64,000 nucleotides of DNA from Talinum fruticosum (GCA_021018815.1 JAITYX010000016.1:874001-938000); one strand, 5' to 3'; counted from the stretch's first letter, positions 24,863 to 37,641 are shown. Notes: generated from the letters alone by a model not told the origin. Numbers and translations are program-made.

Positions 24863-25463
24863 GTTCATTAAGCATTTAACTGAGGCTCGGCAATGCTGTT
24901 CATGGTGATTTTTCCATCCTTGATTCATTTTTTATTTTCGGATCGACGCCCTTTGTTTCTCTTTCTTTCTAGTATATTTATATAATTTAGCACAAATTGA
25001 GTCGATTTTAACCTAAAATCGATACAAATTGACTTTTGTTCTTTTTTATTTTTGAATTAGCCACTTTAAAAATTGACATAAAATTAATTCGGTTATTAAA
25101 TGAGTCAACTTGAATGAATTTATTTATTAGCTTTTCGTTAGCTTTTTTTAATAAAACAATATGATGTTGGAATTATGTCACTTTTTCATTTTTTTAAGGA
25201 GAAACATTGAGTCAACAACAAACTTCACCCATTTCCACCTCCATCAAACTCATATGATCCTTGGCGAACCCACACAAGGCTTTTAAAAAGTAAAAGAAAA
25301 AAGAAAAAAGGAAAATCATCAGCAAAGATTTAATTTGGGACAAAAATTTCCCATCATTATCAGAGAAAAATCTATGAGTATGAGAATGATATGAAAGATT
25401 CGGTGAGGCTCTTTTCATTGGATTGGCCCCGCCCGCCTCCATACTTTGCTTACGTGCTGACTG
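24863..25463 (+). promoter_or_regulatory. upstream region of the plastid antiporter gene
   Basis: AT-rich DNA changes to a pyrimidine-rich leader near 25420-25463. No clear TATA position can be singled out. The minus-strand frame across 25212-25511 is unsupported. Confidence 0.35.
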
Positions 25464-28400
25464 ATGGCATTTTCTCTCTCCTCCCCGAGCTGCCACCAGT
25501 CGGCATCTCATCCTTTGAAGAAACGGTCGTTTCTCTCTCCGTCTCCGGCCCTTCCCCGACGAGGCCTCCCGGCGCCGCAGAGGTTGAATCTGAGCTTATC
25601 ATGGAATGCCGAGCGTCGGCGAGGATATTTGCACCGGAGCGGAGTCATTGTCAGAGCTGAAGAGAAGGCTCGAGACTCTGACTCCTCATCTTCTTCCAAG
25701 CTTCAGGTTCTTACCTATCTATCTCTTGATCAGTATTTTGCTGTGTGATCTTGCTGGAATGAATTCGAGCAAGTCATTTCATTTGTTCAGTTTTCGTGTT
25801 TTGAATTTATTGCATCGAATCGAATTCAGTTGAATTTGCTAAAGTCATTTCATTGATTCTTTTTCGAGTTCATTTTATTTATTGAATGTAATTGACTAGA
25901 GTTGCTTGAGATTAGGAATGCGATTAGGAATGTAAGATGGAATTTTTTTTTTTTTGGAATTGTTATATGATTCACTAATGTTGTGAGTCTTTTCATTTTT
26001 ACTATATAGGCATGGAGTTTCCCTATCTATTTAATTATATGTATTTGATATCATCATACATATGTTAATACTGATGGAATTTGATGAAAAAATGGAAATG
26101 TTATTGGAGTGCTCATTCTTCTAGCTTCCTTATTACGAGGTCACGTTGAGTTTGGGAATGGGAATTTATCTGCATATTTATGTGGAATTTTGTTGCTGCA
26201 GCGATGTGAAGATGACATAATGCAACTTGGGCTAGATAGCCATGTTTTTACTCCTAGATTTTTCTGTTGGACATAACTTGAGGTTATGTGAATACTTAGC
26301 AGTTGAAAGTTGCGGAAGTGATGTACCAGACTACTTTTGTTGTATGTATTATTGTGGTCATAGTCTACTTGCAATTGCCAATCATGAATTCTTGGTCGAT
26401 ATTCTAGGGTGTCATCAACCTTCATTAAGCTGCCTCTTCATTCTTTGCCTTGTATTCTTACCATGTTAGCTTATTTACAGGATACGACACCGACATCAGG
26501 AGAATGTGATCCTTTGTGTTCAGTTGATGAAACGAGCCCCCAGTATATAGAAGGCACGAATCAGCGAAAGACGGACTTGCTGAAAGCTATTGCTGTTGGT
26601 GCAGCTGGTTTGACAGGGACAGCGGCTATCAACCTTTCCTGGGTTGCTGCTAATCAGGTTTATTTGTGCCCTTCCGTCTGATGTTGCCATTTAGTTGAAA
26701 TAGAAATGTTAATCAGTTAATTGGTCAAAACTTTGTAATGCAGGATGTTGCTATGGGCTTACTATTCGGATTAGGATATGCAGGGATAATATTTGAAGAA
26801 TCGCTGGCCTTCAACAAAAGTGGGATAGGATTACTAATGGCTGTAAGCTTGTGGGTCATAAGAAGCATTGGGGTAAGGTTTTCCATGCATCCTGGAAAAT
26901 TTGGTGTTTATGGTGGCCACAACACAAAAATTGAGAGCAGTTGTTATTGTGCTTAATCTGCTAAACAAAGGAATGAGAGATTTTAGAACTTGTAGAATAT
27001 TATTAGGTGAAATTATCTGCAGCCCTGCAGCAACAAGCACCAAAGAGTTTAGCTATAAATCTCTTGATTCTAGAAATTATACATTTGGCTCGTAAAGTAA
27101 TTGCGCATGACCATATGGTGAAAAATTTAGAGAGCAAGAAATAGAGAGCCTAGTTTTCAGCTCAGTCAAGGGGAGCAGTACTCTTATGAATTGCTGTTTA
27201 GTGTTGGTTTTCATTTCTCAGAGGTCATCTCATGGTCCCTGCTTGATTCCTTTTTTATTTGACATTATGTTTTAGGCTCCATCAACTGAGATAGCTGTTT
27301 CAGAGTTAGAACATGCTACAGGTGGAGTCAGTGAAATTGTGTTCTTTCTGCTAGGTGCAATGACAATTGTTGAAATAGTTGATGCTCATCAAGGATTTAA
27401 GCTTGTGACCGAGAACATAACAACGCGTAAGCCGCGCACTCTTCTATGGGTGGTAAGTATTGTTTTACTTTTGGCATAAAATCATCAGGGGTCCATGTGC
27501 AAGAAGTATGTGATATGAATCACTCCATCTGCTTTTAGAAGTACATTTTGTAGCCAAGATTTTGTGTTTTCACTAATGGACTTTAAACTATGGTCTTTGA
27601 TAGAGGTTGCAGAATTATTTATGTCTTAGATATCTTGTTTCTTTCTTAGTCCAACATCATCTGAACCATTTTATTCAGTTCCGAAGGTTTTTTTGTTTGC
27701 CTCAAAATTTGGTTATGATTTTTATGTTTGCAAATGCCTTTAACTCTAGTGAGAAGACTTGACATTGGCTAGATATTTGTTACTCAACTTGTCAGTCATA
27801 TTGCAGCATGAAAGAAATGGACCACAGTGGAATAGATTATAGAGTCATTGACTCATTGAGGGTGCCTTCTCTAGAACCTGACAATTGCCCGACACGTATT
27901 GGCTTTTGACTCTAGGATATCCTTGCAACTGTTCCGTTTTTCTTTTGAAATATCCAAACATCATTCAATGGCTGAATTCTGTGTTCTAGTTTTGAAATCT
28001 GAAAGTTGATTTTATAGAGTTATTTATCATCCTACAAAATGATGGATGGCCACTCTTGTTTTGAACTTCAAGTTGACATAGAGCTCTAGCATGATCTCTT
28101 TGGCACTGTGCTCTTCATCTAAATCTGATGGGATTGTGAATGGGCAGGCACTCAGAGATAGCCATACTTCTGTGTGTTTTTTCTTTTTTATATCTATTTT
28201 GTGGTACCCTCCTGGCGGGAAAAAAAAAGAAGTTTCTTATTTTGTCATCTATGGACATATGAGTCTGATAATTGCTCTTTTCTTTGATTCTAAACTGGTG
28301 GCTATTTTTCATATGGAATGATCTGGAGGGACACCTAATATTTTGTATACCCATTTCAGGTTGGTTTTGTGACATTTTTCCTGAGTTCAATTCTTGACAA

Positions 28401-31400
28401 CTTGACAACAACGATAGTCATGGTTTCTTTATTGAGGAAACTGGTGCCCCCATCAGAATATCGCAAGTATGTTTCATATATCTCATGAAAGATATCTTGG
28501 ACGACTGCTTGACATTAGATTCTAAGTTTTCTTCCATAGCAAACCTATATGGGCTATTTGACTCAAAATATACATTTCACCTTTTTGCGGAAAAAATTTC
28601 TCTTTCTGGTGAAAAAGGTTCTATTGCTAGTTTATGACCTAATGCTGGACATGTAAAATACATTGATGTCAAAATGTTACAAACTCATATATCTGTCGGC
28701 TTGACAAATAGACTTGATATCGATAACAAGATAGTAACAAGAGAGCTTCATAAATCCTTCTTCACTTGCTAGGACTCATTTGTAGGCTTTTGGGAGCTGT
28801 TGTTGTCTTGGCTGCTAATGCTGGGGGTGCTTGGTCTCCCATTGGTGATGTTACGACAACTATGCTTTGGATACATGGTCAGATATCGACAATGCCAACA
28901 ATGAAGGTTGTTTGTGGTACAATGAAGTTATTTCCTATTTCTTGAACTCTGGTTACACTTTGTTATTCTCTTCTCATTTTCACGTCATGAGAACACTTGC
29001 TAATTGGCATAGGTTCCTGCATAACTAATATTGACAATGACAGGTATTATTTCATGAGCTTTACAGGTAAGAAACTGATAATATTGACCATTTTAGGAAA
29101 TTTTATTCTAGGGGCAATTGAAGGATACAAGTGGTCTCTACTTTTTTTCATCTTATCTTAATGCTCATTGTAGCCCTTTTGTTTGACAAATTTACCAAAA
29201 CATGGATGCGATGTTTGCCTGCTCTATATGACCCTGAAATTTGATCGGCAACTGAACACAATAAATTTGTTATTTCCTGTGTCCACTTAGGTTAAGCATG
29301 TTGTGTTAGACCTGTTATCTACTTTGGGGTTGTCATTCTTATGCCACTGATAAGGTTCTTAGGGGAAGATATTTAGGTGATTGAGTATGAAGCTAATAAT
29401 TATATGAACCCTCACTGAGGTGACCATATTTTCTTTTCAATATAATGGTAAACATGGGTTGTCAGGCGTGTTTTACTGTCCTTTAGCGTTAATGAAGAGC
29501 TGAAAAAACCAAGGTTTGTAGGGAAATTGTGTGATCTCTGGTTCTCTACAGTCTCTCTGTTTCACCATTTGATTGATAGTAATTATAATCGAGCCCTTCT
29601 AGATATTCAGAATCTGATGCCATTTTTTGGGTAACCAGTCATCTTCTTAGATATCTTTCTGATTATTATGGGAGAAAGTTCTAACTTGCTTTTATTTTTT
29701 CCAATTTTGGTTAATGTTACAGGGTTTATTTATGCCATGTGCAATCTCTTTGGCTGTTCCTTTGGCGCTTATGTCACTTACTAGGTACATACATGTGACG
29801 AACTGGCAAAGGGAATAGAATTTATCAGTAGAACTGGGAAGAATACACTTTTTTTGTACTTAATCCATGCCACCTTTCCTTTCCATTGCAGTGAAGTTAA
29901 TGGGAAGGGACCTGAATCATCGGTTGCTTTGGCTACCGAGCAGATGGCACCTCGAGGACAGCTTGTTTTTGCTGTAGGGATTGGTGCTTTGATATTTGTT
30001 CCTGTGTTCAAGGCGCTGACTGGTTTGCCCCCATATATGGGTATACTTTTAGGACTTGGAGTTCTCTGGATTTTGACAGATGCTATTCACTATGGTGATT
30101 CTGGAAGGCAGAAGTTGAAAGTACCACAAGCATTGTCTCGTATTGATACTCAAGGGGCCCTCTTCTTCCTGGGGATTCTTTTGTCTGTTAGCAGGTGACT
30201 TCAAAAACTCCACCTGAGTTGGTGCTTCCATCTGTCTGCATATCTTATTTATAGGTTAAAAGTCCTGTCTGATTTCAACTAACCAAAACGCACCGAATGG
30301 AAAAACACAGATCAAATAAGTGTACTGTAGCATATTGAAATGAAGCGTTAGCTCATCATCTTTGCACTGGTGTTGGTTCTTCTTCATGTTTTCCAGCTTC
30401 TCCTTAGAAATGATCCAGGAGATAAAACAACCCAGATGTACTACAAATCCGTCTAGTTAGCTGTTCTATCCTTCTAACCGTACCAAGAGATAGACCTTCT
30501 GTGACTCATAAAGCATACAGTAGTGAAGGATGAAGACTGTAATCCTTAGCTGAGCTTTTAAGAGATCTAGGTTAATATTAGGAACGCTTTACTGTTATTA
30601 TTATCATTATCTACAGATTTCCTTTGGTTGATTACCAGTTATGAATTGTGATGCTTAGTATGCAGCACTATTATTTGTATTATGATTTTGCAATTTTACA
30701 TAATGTGTTGGATCTTTGACATGATTGGTTTTGTCCAGAGAATTTGTGTATTTTCATCTCTTTCTGCCAGATGCATTTCGTGTTTTTGTTGGAGAAGATG
30801 ATTTCACATAATTTCTAGTTGCCTAGGACCATTTGGTGTGCATTCATAACTAATAATTGCATTGTTTAGCTTTTAGCAGCTATAACTGAACAAGGTGAAT
30901 ATCTATATGAGAAAACCTAATGAAGAGCACATGAGGCCAAAAGGCCTTCAAAAACCTCGACTAGGTGAGCAAGTCTGTTTGCTTTCCTGATTCCCAGATA
31001 ATTGGGTAGCAAGGCCACGAACCTTGGTGGGTATCTGACAGAAGCCCTACCTTTTCAACTGAGGCACTTGTCCCTTCAGTTTGATTTTCTGAAATTTCTC
31101 GATCATGTTTTTATTTAAACTAGCAGTCTCCTATGGATTAACCCAAAAGCTTTTGCATGAACTTCCCCTGTTCACAAAATCTTAAAAATGTGGTCATCGT
31201 ACAGATTCTGATTAGTTGGTCTTCTTTCATGGATCTAGCTTGGAAGCTGCTGGGATCTTACGGGAGGCGGCAAATTACCTTGATGCCCATATACCAAATA
31301 GCCAACTAATTGCTAGCACAATAGGGGTTGTATCTGCTGTCATAGACAATGTCCCTCTTGTGGCAGCAGCAATGGGTATGTATGATCTTTCCTCATTCCC

Positions 31401-31740
31401 AAAAGACTCTGAATTCTGGCAGTTGATTGCATTTTGTGCTGGTACGGGGGTTCTATGCTAATTATAGGATCTGCTGCTGGAGTTGCTTTTATGGGAATGG
31501 AAAAAATCGATTTCTTTTGGTACTTGCGAAAGGTAAATGTTTCTTCAACCTGGTGTTAGTTATCATCTCAGTATTACCACCTTTTTATTTGGATAATCAG
31601 GTACTTTGGTGGTGTTGCAGGTGAGTGGTTTTGCCTTTGCGGGATATGCAGCTGGTATTGCAGCTTATTTGGCAATGCATAACCCCAATGTCTCCCTACC
31701 CACTACAGTTGCTCATCTCCCCTTCCTGTCTGGATCATGA
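25464..31740 (+). CDS. NHD1: plastid Na+/H+ antiporter, NhaD type
   Basis: Exports Na+ from the stroma in exchange for H+ at the chloroplast envelope; the Arabidopsis NHD1 homologue supports salt tolerance and Na+-coupled pyruvate import (family knowledge). Exons: 25464-25706, 26481-26657, 26744-26872, 27276-27452, 28360-28466, 28786-28906, 29723-29784, 29892-30194, 31239-31532, 31621-31740, all GT-AG and phase-compatible. Exon 1 encodes a Ser/Arg-rich transit peptide without acidic residues early on. Then come many membrane segments with conserved phrases such as FLLGAMTIVEIVDAHQGF, SSILDNLTTTIVMVSLL, NAGGAWSPIGDVTTTMLW and GVVSAVIDNVPLVAAAM. The polar helix-breaking DN and GD residues are those expected in the ion path. 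Predicted length is 577 residues, matching the family. Oddity: in exon 9 the G run 31446-31450 is one base short, disrupting AGTGGSMLIIGSAAGV; the exon phase count independently confirms the missing base. Confidence 0.93.
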
Positions 31741-32239
31741 ATATATTCCCGCTTGGACTAGCTCAAAATGACTAAATGCTATGCACTAGGGTTGATCATA
31801 AATAATTCACAGGTGTACATGATCAATTTTGTTTTTTTGTTTTTCTGACTTTCCTTTACAATGTTAAAAGTAAGGTCTAGCCTTTATACGCTTTTGTAGT
31901 TTTCTTGGCTACACATTCATGTTTGTAGTTTTGCTATTATTCTCTTTCATTCTCCTGTTCTGGGAAATGTGAATGATTCAGTTACAGTAGGAAATAAAAT
32001 GAATGTTACAGAGATTGCATAATGAAGTTCCATGTTTTGAATTTGATACTCATTCTCCGGCATTTTACGCAGCATTGGCTTCAAAGTATTAAAACAAAAG
32101 CAATAGTGCATAGACAAGTTTAGTTCTCATTCTAACATGGTAAATAAGACTATGTTCAACTGACAAGAAGTACATGATAAAAGACGAACACTTCTACCCA
32201 TGGAACAGGATAATGTAGTAGGTGTCACAACAATGAAGC
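31741..32239. other. antiporter 3' region
   Basis: Presumed 3' UTR and terminator region; AT-rich, with several aataaa-like signals around 31990-32010. No other gene is seen. Confidence 0.4.
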
Positions 32240-32242
32240 ACT

Positions 32243-32412
32243 CAGAGGATTCACGAAGTCGTGTTCCTGGCTGATCAACTTGCGTTTCTTAAAGAGTCTT
32301 GCAATGGGGCTCCCTAGCAAGCCAGGGGGCCCGGGGTCCGGTGCTCTGGGCCATCTTCCCCACGATGAGGTGCTTGTTCAACACTATCAGCTCCAGCAGT
32401 CTGTCTACAGCT
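32243..32412 (-). pseudogene. possible orphan coding exon, family not recognised
   Basis: Minus-strand translation from an acceptor-like ctgtag near 32407 reads LLELIVLNKHLIVGKMAQST, then GPRAP. After a one-base slip in a C run (32325-32340) it reads GLLGSPIARLFKKRKLISQE and ends at a stop near 32231. The composition is protein-like and GC-richer than its surroundings. I do not recognise the family. The opposite strand has a 105-codon frame (32280-32597) that is less protein-like. No neighbouring exon was found, so this may be a captured fragment. Confidence 0.3.
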
Positions 32413-33040
32413 ACAATTCTGGAGAGAGAATGATGGAAGGAACTAGAGAGAGGCGAGATAGCAGCATAGCTAATTATGCCAGTTCACCCTCAAATCCAAA
32501 CAATCTTTCAACTTGTCCAAGTCCAAATCAATACCCTAATGTGAAAAATGTCAAGTATCCTTTATTCTTAGAAGGGGAGTCTTTTCTTTTGAGGTGAACT
32601 CTAATGAAGTACGCAGGCGCAGTGAGACTATCTCATCAAAGATCCAAGGTAATATTGGACATAGAGAAGCAACTGAGACATCAAAGTTTTGAGTCTCTTT
32701 CCTCCTTTCATTGGATACTTCTACACTTTGGCTGCGTCCTTGAACCTCGTTATCATAGATATTTGATCAGATCAGCCTTGACTTGGCAAAGTCAAACTCT
32801 GTTCATCATGCTGTTTAAGATCACACGTCTGAGATTATATTTCATTTAAGATCTGGTTCATTAGTGAATGAAAATGAGGCAAATGGTATTTTAACAATCC
32901 ATTTACGTATTCCTTGAGGTCACTAATTTCGTCATTTCTACTTCATTCCCCCTTTTCTTCATTTTCTTTTCTGTTTTCTATAAATATAGTACAGCTAATG
33001 AAAAATAAAACATATATATATATATATATATAGATGAATA

Positions 33041-33140
33041 AGTCAATCCTCAAAAGTCAACGTCTATTTTAGTTCATATATGCTAATACTAGTATAAATA
33101 CCATGTTTAGAGGCAGGAAGTAAATTGGCAGGCCTTAATT
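33041..33140 (+). promoter_or_regulatory. promoter block of DC1 copy A, shared with copies B and C
   Basis: Contains caaaagtcaac near 33050, TATA box tataaata at 33093-33100, and then a gtttagaggcagg motif and ttggcaggcc. The same order recurs at 36230-36402 upstream of copy B and, weaker, at 62650-62775 upstream of copy C. Confidence 0.65.
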
Positions 33141-33323
33141 AAATTGCCCCTCTCCAACTGATCTGTTGCTAATTTAATTTTCTAGCTACGCTAGCAATTT
33201 AAGGCAACTAAAGGTGGTGTGGCATTTAATTTGTCCTCCCAGATTCACCCATATATACACAATTGCCTTGCTAATTGAAAACAACTCCTGGTCCATACCG
33301 TGATCTGATCCTGATTAAAGAAA

Positions 33324-34322
33324 ATGGCAATGGTGAGTGTTGGGTTTTTGACGGGCCGTGGTATTTATCACCTTGTTCAGAGGGGAATCCTAAAGAAGGG
33401 AGACAAAGGGATGGCCGCGCAAACTGATGATCAAGAGGCCAACATGTCATATGAATATCCCTCACAGAAGGCACACATCCTCCATCAACAGCACCCGCTC
33501 ATCTTTGAGGATGGTGGCGATGAATTTCTGTGCAATGCTTGCCACAAGCGGGGCTCTCCTGGTGGTGGCCGATACTGCTGCAAGGATTGCAACTTCAATC
33601 TCCATTTCACTTGTGCCACCTCGGAGGAAATGTGGGATTTGTCCAGACATATTTTGAGCGACTTCAAAACTTCTGCTCACAAACATCCTATGAAACTAGA
33701 GATGACAGAAATGTCGTCTTCTGATAGCAAATTCTCTAAATTCACCTGCTCCCACTGTCAGAACAAAGGATACTCGCTACTGAAGTACCAGTGTGAAGAA
33801 GCATGCCACAGCCAGATGCACTTTGTCTGTGCGGTTAGCCCCACCATGCTATTGTCATTCTTGCATCCAGATCATGTGCTGGAGCTCAAAACCCGACATC
33901 ATTTTAAGAACTGTGCGGTTTGCAACCATGGAGGCAAGTTGAATGCCAGAGTTTACATTTGTGAGGAATGTGATTTCTTTGTCCACCCGGACTGTGCTCA
34001 GAGGCATCAGTACTTTCACTTTCCTATGCATGGACAGGAGGGGCACACCTTGGTGTACAGGGAGCTTGCCGATGATGATAAGAACCAACAAGCCAAAGCC
34101 ATCTGCAAGGCATGTGATCGCAAGTGCACACGCTGGAGCTATACTTGTTATGTCTGCCAAGGCGTTCACTTTCACAGGGAATGCATTGTCAACTATTATT
34201 ATCCTCATTATCCTAGCAAAATAGAAAACTACGGTCTCAGAAGTGCACGTAAGGAGGGCCTTATACATGCTGGCTTGGAAGCAACTGTAGTGCTCGGGAA
34301 AATAGCCATCACTCTTCTTTAA
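33324..34322 (+). CDS. DC1-domain protein, intact single-exon copy (copy A)
   Basis: 332 residues with four C1-like zinc modules: about 57-97 (H57, C70, C73, C86, C89, H94, C97), 121-169 (H121, C142, C145, C157, H166, C169), 184-224 (H184, C197, C200, C213, C216, H221, C224) and 241-287 (H241, C261, C264, C275, C278, H284, C287). DC1 proteins are plant-specific and bind zinc; some bind lipids or partners in stress signalling, but no activity can be assigned here. A mildly hydrophobic N terminus and a hydrophobic, glycine-containing C-terminal helix (EGLIHAGLEATVVLGKIAIT) flank the modules and may contact membranes (inference). The start at 33324 follows a TATA box by 231 bp, and no upstream in-frame ATG is needed. 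It is the only DC1 copy here without a frame break, so it is the likely functional one. Confidence 0.9.
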   Translation: MAMVSVGFLTGRGIYHLVQRGILKKGDKGMAAQTDDQEANMSYEYPSQKAHILHQQHPLIFEDGGDEFLCNACHKRGSPGGGRYCCKDCNFNLHFTCATSEEMWDLSRHILSDFKTSAHKHPMKLEMTEMSSSDSKFSKFTCSHCQNKGYSLLKYQCEEACHSQMHFVCAVSPTMLLSFLHPDHVLELKTRHHFKNCAVCNHGGKLNARVYICEECDFFVHPDCAQRHQYFHFPMHGQEGHTLVYRELADDDKNQQAKAICKACDRKCTRWSYTCYVCQGVHFHRECIVNYYYPHYPSKIENYGLRSARKEGLIHAGLEATVVLGKIAITLL

Positions 34323-34800
34323 TTCACAATACCAGCCATACATCCTGGTATCATATGCTTGCACACTGAATCTAACTATTTTCATAACAGTACTTTAGCT
34401 TTATGTGAGTCCCAAAGTCATGTTTTATATGTGTTTCTGCATGTGTTCTTATGTGTCAAGATTTATGTGTGTTCTGAGACATACATCAATCTCAGAAGTT
34501 CATCGATTGATGCTGCTAAATTTATATAAAAGAAAATAAATACTAGTAAAAAGTGTGCCTTTTTATATTGACCATTGATTTTTCACCCGTTGACTTATTT
34601 TGGTTTTATTTGGTGGGAAGTGATGAGCTGCTGGGATTCAAACTTATGTCTTTGTTAGTGACCTCTAAGGAGTTTATCGGTTAACTTAATCGAAGTCACT
34701 ATGATCATTTGGGCAGAAGACACAGATAATATCAAAAGAATGAACATACATAACATCAAAGTAAAGATGAAAAGCACATTTTGGTTTTCTCCCTTTCTAC
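34323..34800. other. 3' region of DC1 copy A
   Basis: AT-rich spacer. Near 34705-34730, 'tatgatcatttgggcagaag' resembles the coding phrase at 38812-38840 of the TraB-like copy 2, so the next pseudogene may start here in decayed form. Confidence 0.4.
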
Positions 34801-34826
34801 GGGGTTTGAAGAAATGCACATAACAA

Positions 34827-35712
34827 GAAGATTTGGGGTTTGTTACTACACAACCCATACTGTGGCAAAAGAAGAGGTTGGGTCTCCCTTTCTCATGGTG
34901 CCACCTAACTATGTGCCTATGAAACCAGTTGAGTTTCCTTCTCAGGTTTATCCATTATCTGATACTCAGAGTTGTGAGCCTCCCTTATATGCATGGTTGT
35001 ACCCAATACTTACTAGCCCTAGCATTCTTTTATCAATGGAGAAGACACTAGCTTGTGCACGGAAGATACTAGGTGATGTGGATACTGGTGCCAATGTTGA
35101 TGCTCTAGACATGTTTCAAAGTCATAACTTTCAGGTTGCAGCTGAGGCCATCAGACTAAGTTTACACCATGATGGAAGTCATCCTCATGCCATTGGGACA
35201 GAGAAATTTGTCAAGTTTTTAGAGCTTTCAGATTTGAAGTGTTCCAGTGTCTTCTTGCAACAGGCATAAGATCAAGAAAAGAAGTTCAACAAAATAGGTA
35301 TAGTACTCATTTCATTGGTCTCAGGACATTCTGGAATACTTCTGTTCTTCCTGAAGCTGAGAGTACTGTAGGAGGGTTTCTAGTGAGGCATGAAGATATT
35401 GGTGTAAGAATCCCATCAATGAACAGAAATGAAAAGAGACCAAGCACACCGGCATTGGCTGGAGTAACTGCAGTTTTAGCAGAGAGGAACTGTTCACCCA
35501 GTATACCAGTTGATGAAGAGAGAGTGGCAGGGTCTTATGCCCTCGGTTGCTTTCACGTCTTGTTTTGGATTGCTTCTTTAGGAGATGACATTTTGTATTC
35601 ACCAAGTATTGCTTGTCTGGGCAGTGGAATCCAGAACTTGCGGTGATCATTGCTGGAAATCAGGCAGTCCTCAAGAGCCTATGCTGAAGTTCAAGAATAT
35701 TTAGTAGTATGA
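34827..35712 (+). pseudogene. TraB-like family pseudogene, copy 1 (5' truncated)
   Basis: Aligns by eye with the 3' two thirds of the copies at 38.5 and 50.5 kb. It starts at RRFGVCYYTTHTVAKEEVGS, passes GDVDTGANVDALDMFQSHNF, and then shifts frame near 35255-35300. It continues with FWNTSVLPEAESTVGGFLVR, RPSTPALAGVTAVLA and finally GSGIQNLR. The first exon part (IPDYTK, the VHGLSERSA segment) is absent. Several frame changes and the lost N terminus make it non-functional. It directly follows DC1 copy A. Confidence 0.75.
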
Positions 35713-36229
35713 ACTCTGTGCTATATAACCTGCTTTATGCCCCCACCAAAAGGAAAAGGGAAAAAAAGGAACTATAAACATTTTCAGAATTTGTGTGTTT
35801 GTCTGACAAGTAGTTGTACACTTCTACTATGGGTCTGTATTCATATGAGCAATAATGAGTAAATTTATTTTGGGAGGAGAGTTTAAACACATAGTCTCTG
35901 TTGAACCCTACACCATTCATCGGTGGTGAATCAGACCTGTAATGTTTCATAGATTTTTGAGAAGGGAGAAAACTGTTGGAGACGTATGGTTTTAGGTTTA
36001 TAAAGGTGAATCAGTATTTATGTAATTTTGGGTTAAAAATGATCTCATGAAAAGTTGAAGGGGTAAAACCTAATGCAAAAACATTTGATTTGAAAACATT
36101 AATGCAATAAATCTCGGTGTAGAAGCAAAGTACCCATGTAGGTAAAACCTGTCCCTCTTTTGTGTATTACATATTTCATCACTTGAGCACTTTCCCCAGA
36201 ATTCTGCAAGCAATATTCATTAATAAGCA
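35713..36229. other. spacer before DC1 copy B
   Basis: No gene seen. It resembles the 3' flank of TraB-like copy 2 (both contain 'gaactctgtgctayrtaacctgctttat' and 'cagaatttgtrtgtttgtctga'), so the duplicated block reaches beyond the coding region. Confidence 0.5.
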
Positions 36230-36402
36230 AAGTCAATCTCCAAAAGTCTATTTCAGTCCAGATAATTTGTTTTAGAAAAAGACAAATGACAGCAACTGAT
36301 GGGCAGGACAGGTAGGCAGAAATAGATGTATATATGTTGTATATAGTGGTGGAGTAGAAGTATAAATACCCTGTTTAGAGGCAGGGATTTAATTGGCAGG
36401 CC
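36230..36402 (+). promoter_or_regulatory. promoter block of DC1 copy B
   Basis: caaaagtctatttcag is followed by tataaataccctgtttagag, gcaggga and aattggcaggcc (36361-36402), matching the block at 33041-33140. Confidence 0.65.
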
Positions 36403-36493
36403 ATCAATATTATTTGTCCTCCCAAGTCCCAATTAGTCCACCCAACCCATTCTCTTATCTTGCTTTTCAAAATTAACTAAGCATAGGAGTATA

Positions 36494-37641
36494 ATGGAGG
36501 AACATGTAGTCCATTTTATGGTCCATGTAGGAAGACATGCTATCAGGGGTGCCTGGGAGTACTATGCTGAGAGCAATGAGCTAAAAGAGGGAGACGAGGT
36601 TATTGCAAGAGAGAGGAACCAGGAGTTATAAGCTCGAGCGTCATTGCCGAGAGGTCACCAAATGACACTTTTTCCATCCACTGCACCCCTTCACTTTTGA
36701 GACCGGCATTGACTATGTCTGCAATGCTTGCCACAAGGATGGCCTCGGCATCAGGTACCGGTGCATCCCCTGCAAGTTTAACCTCCACTTGGCTTGTGCT
36801 GTCTCGGAAGAATTCTTTGATTCACTAACAGCAGTCGACAAAACCAAGTTCTCATGGTTTTCCAACAAGACCAAGCTCAAAACACTCGCGCATGAGCATC
36901 CAGTAAAACTAGCGACAGACTCCTCTGAGTTCATCTGCACCCGGTGTTATGGTAGAGGGTCCTCAATTTACAGGTACTGATCATACAAATAACCACCAAA
37001 CAGTATCAATATTATTGCACTAAAGTTCAATGGACTGTTATGTTAATTCTAAAAAATTATGGTCCTAAATATGACTGCACTAAAGTTCAATGGAGTACTA
37101 TTATGTAAACCCAGGAACATCCTTTATTTCACTTCATACTTCTCAAGGGTTATGTTCTTTAAAGTTTTGACTACATTCTTTCTTCAGATCAGTGATTAAT
37201 AACATTTCCTAACGTATTTGAAAAAGCTCCAAGAGGTACCAGTGTGGTGAATGCCATGAGCAGGTGCACCTTGTCTGCGCCACCAACCCCACCATGCTGG
37301 TCTCTTACTTGCACCCAAATCACCTGTTGGAGCTCAAAACCCGACCCGGTGTGGTGTGTGCAAGGACGGAGGGGATTCAAATGCTAGAGTGTATGCTTGT
37401 GAGGCATGTGACTTCTTTGTCCACCCTGAATGTGCCCAGCGTCACCACCAGTACTGGCAGGACCATCCCTTGCATCACGTTGATGGAGGTGGACATGCCC
37501 TGGTGTTTCAGGAGCTTCGCGGGAACGAGAGAGCAGTTTGTAAAGCCTGCAAGAAGAAGTGCAGGCTTTACATGTAATGTCTGTGTTGGGGTTGATTTTC
37601 ACAGTGAATGCCTTGCCAAGCATAAAACATTGCTCTTCTGA
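36494..37641 (+). pseudogene. DC1-domain protein pseudogene (copy B)
   Basis: ATG 36494 opens MEEHVVHFMVHVGRHAIRGA but meets TAA after 45 codons. A second frame resumes at HPLHPFTFETGIDYVCNACH, with module 1 CxxC...C..C..H...C intact. Module 2 is split by a 259-bp insertion with GT-AG ends (36974-37233), absent from the intronless relatives. After ELKTR about 13-14 bases are missing, which removes the HHFKKCA-like stretch and shifts frame. Module 3 (CEACDFFVHPECA) and the end of module 4 (GFTCNVCVGVDFHSECLAKH) are again in different frames. Multiple independent lesions make this a genuine pseudogene, whatever the sequencing quality. Confidence 0.85.

Noticed and set aside
33855..34385. 176-codon minus frame opposite DC1 copy A
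   Set aside because: Shadow frame; the plus strand carries the recognisable four-module protein.
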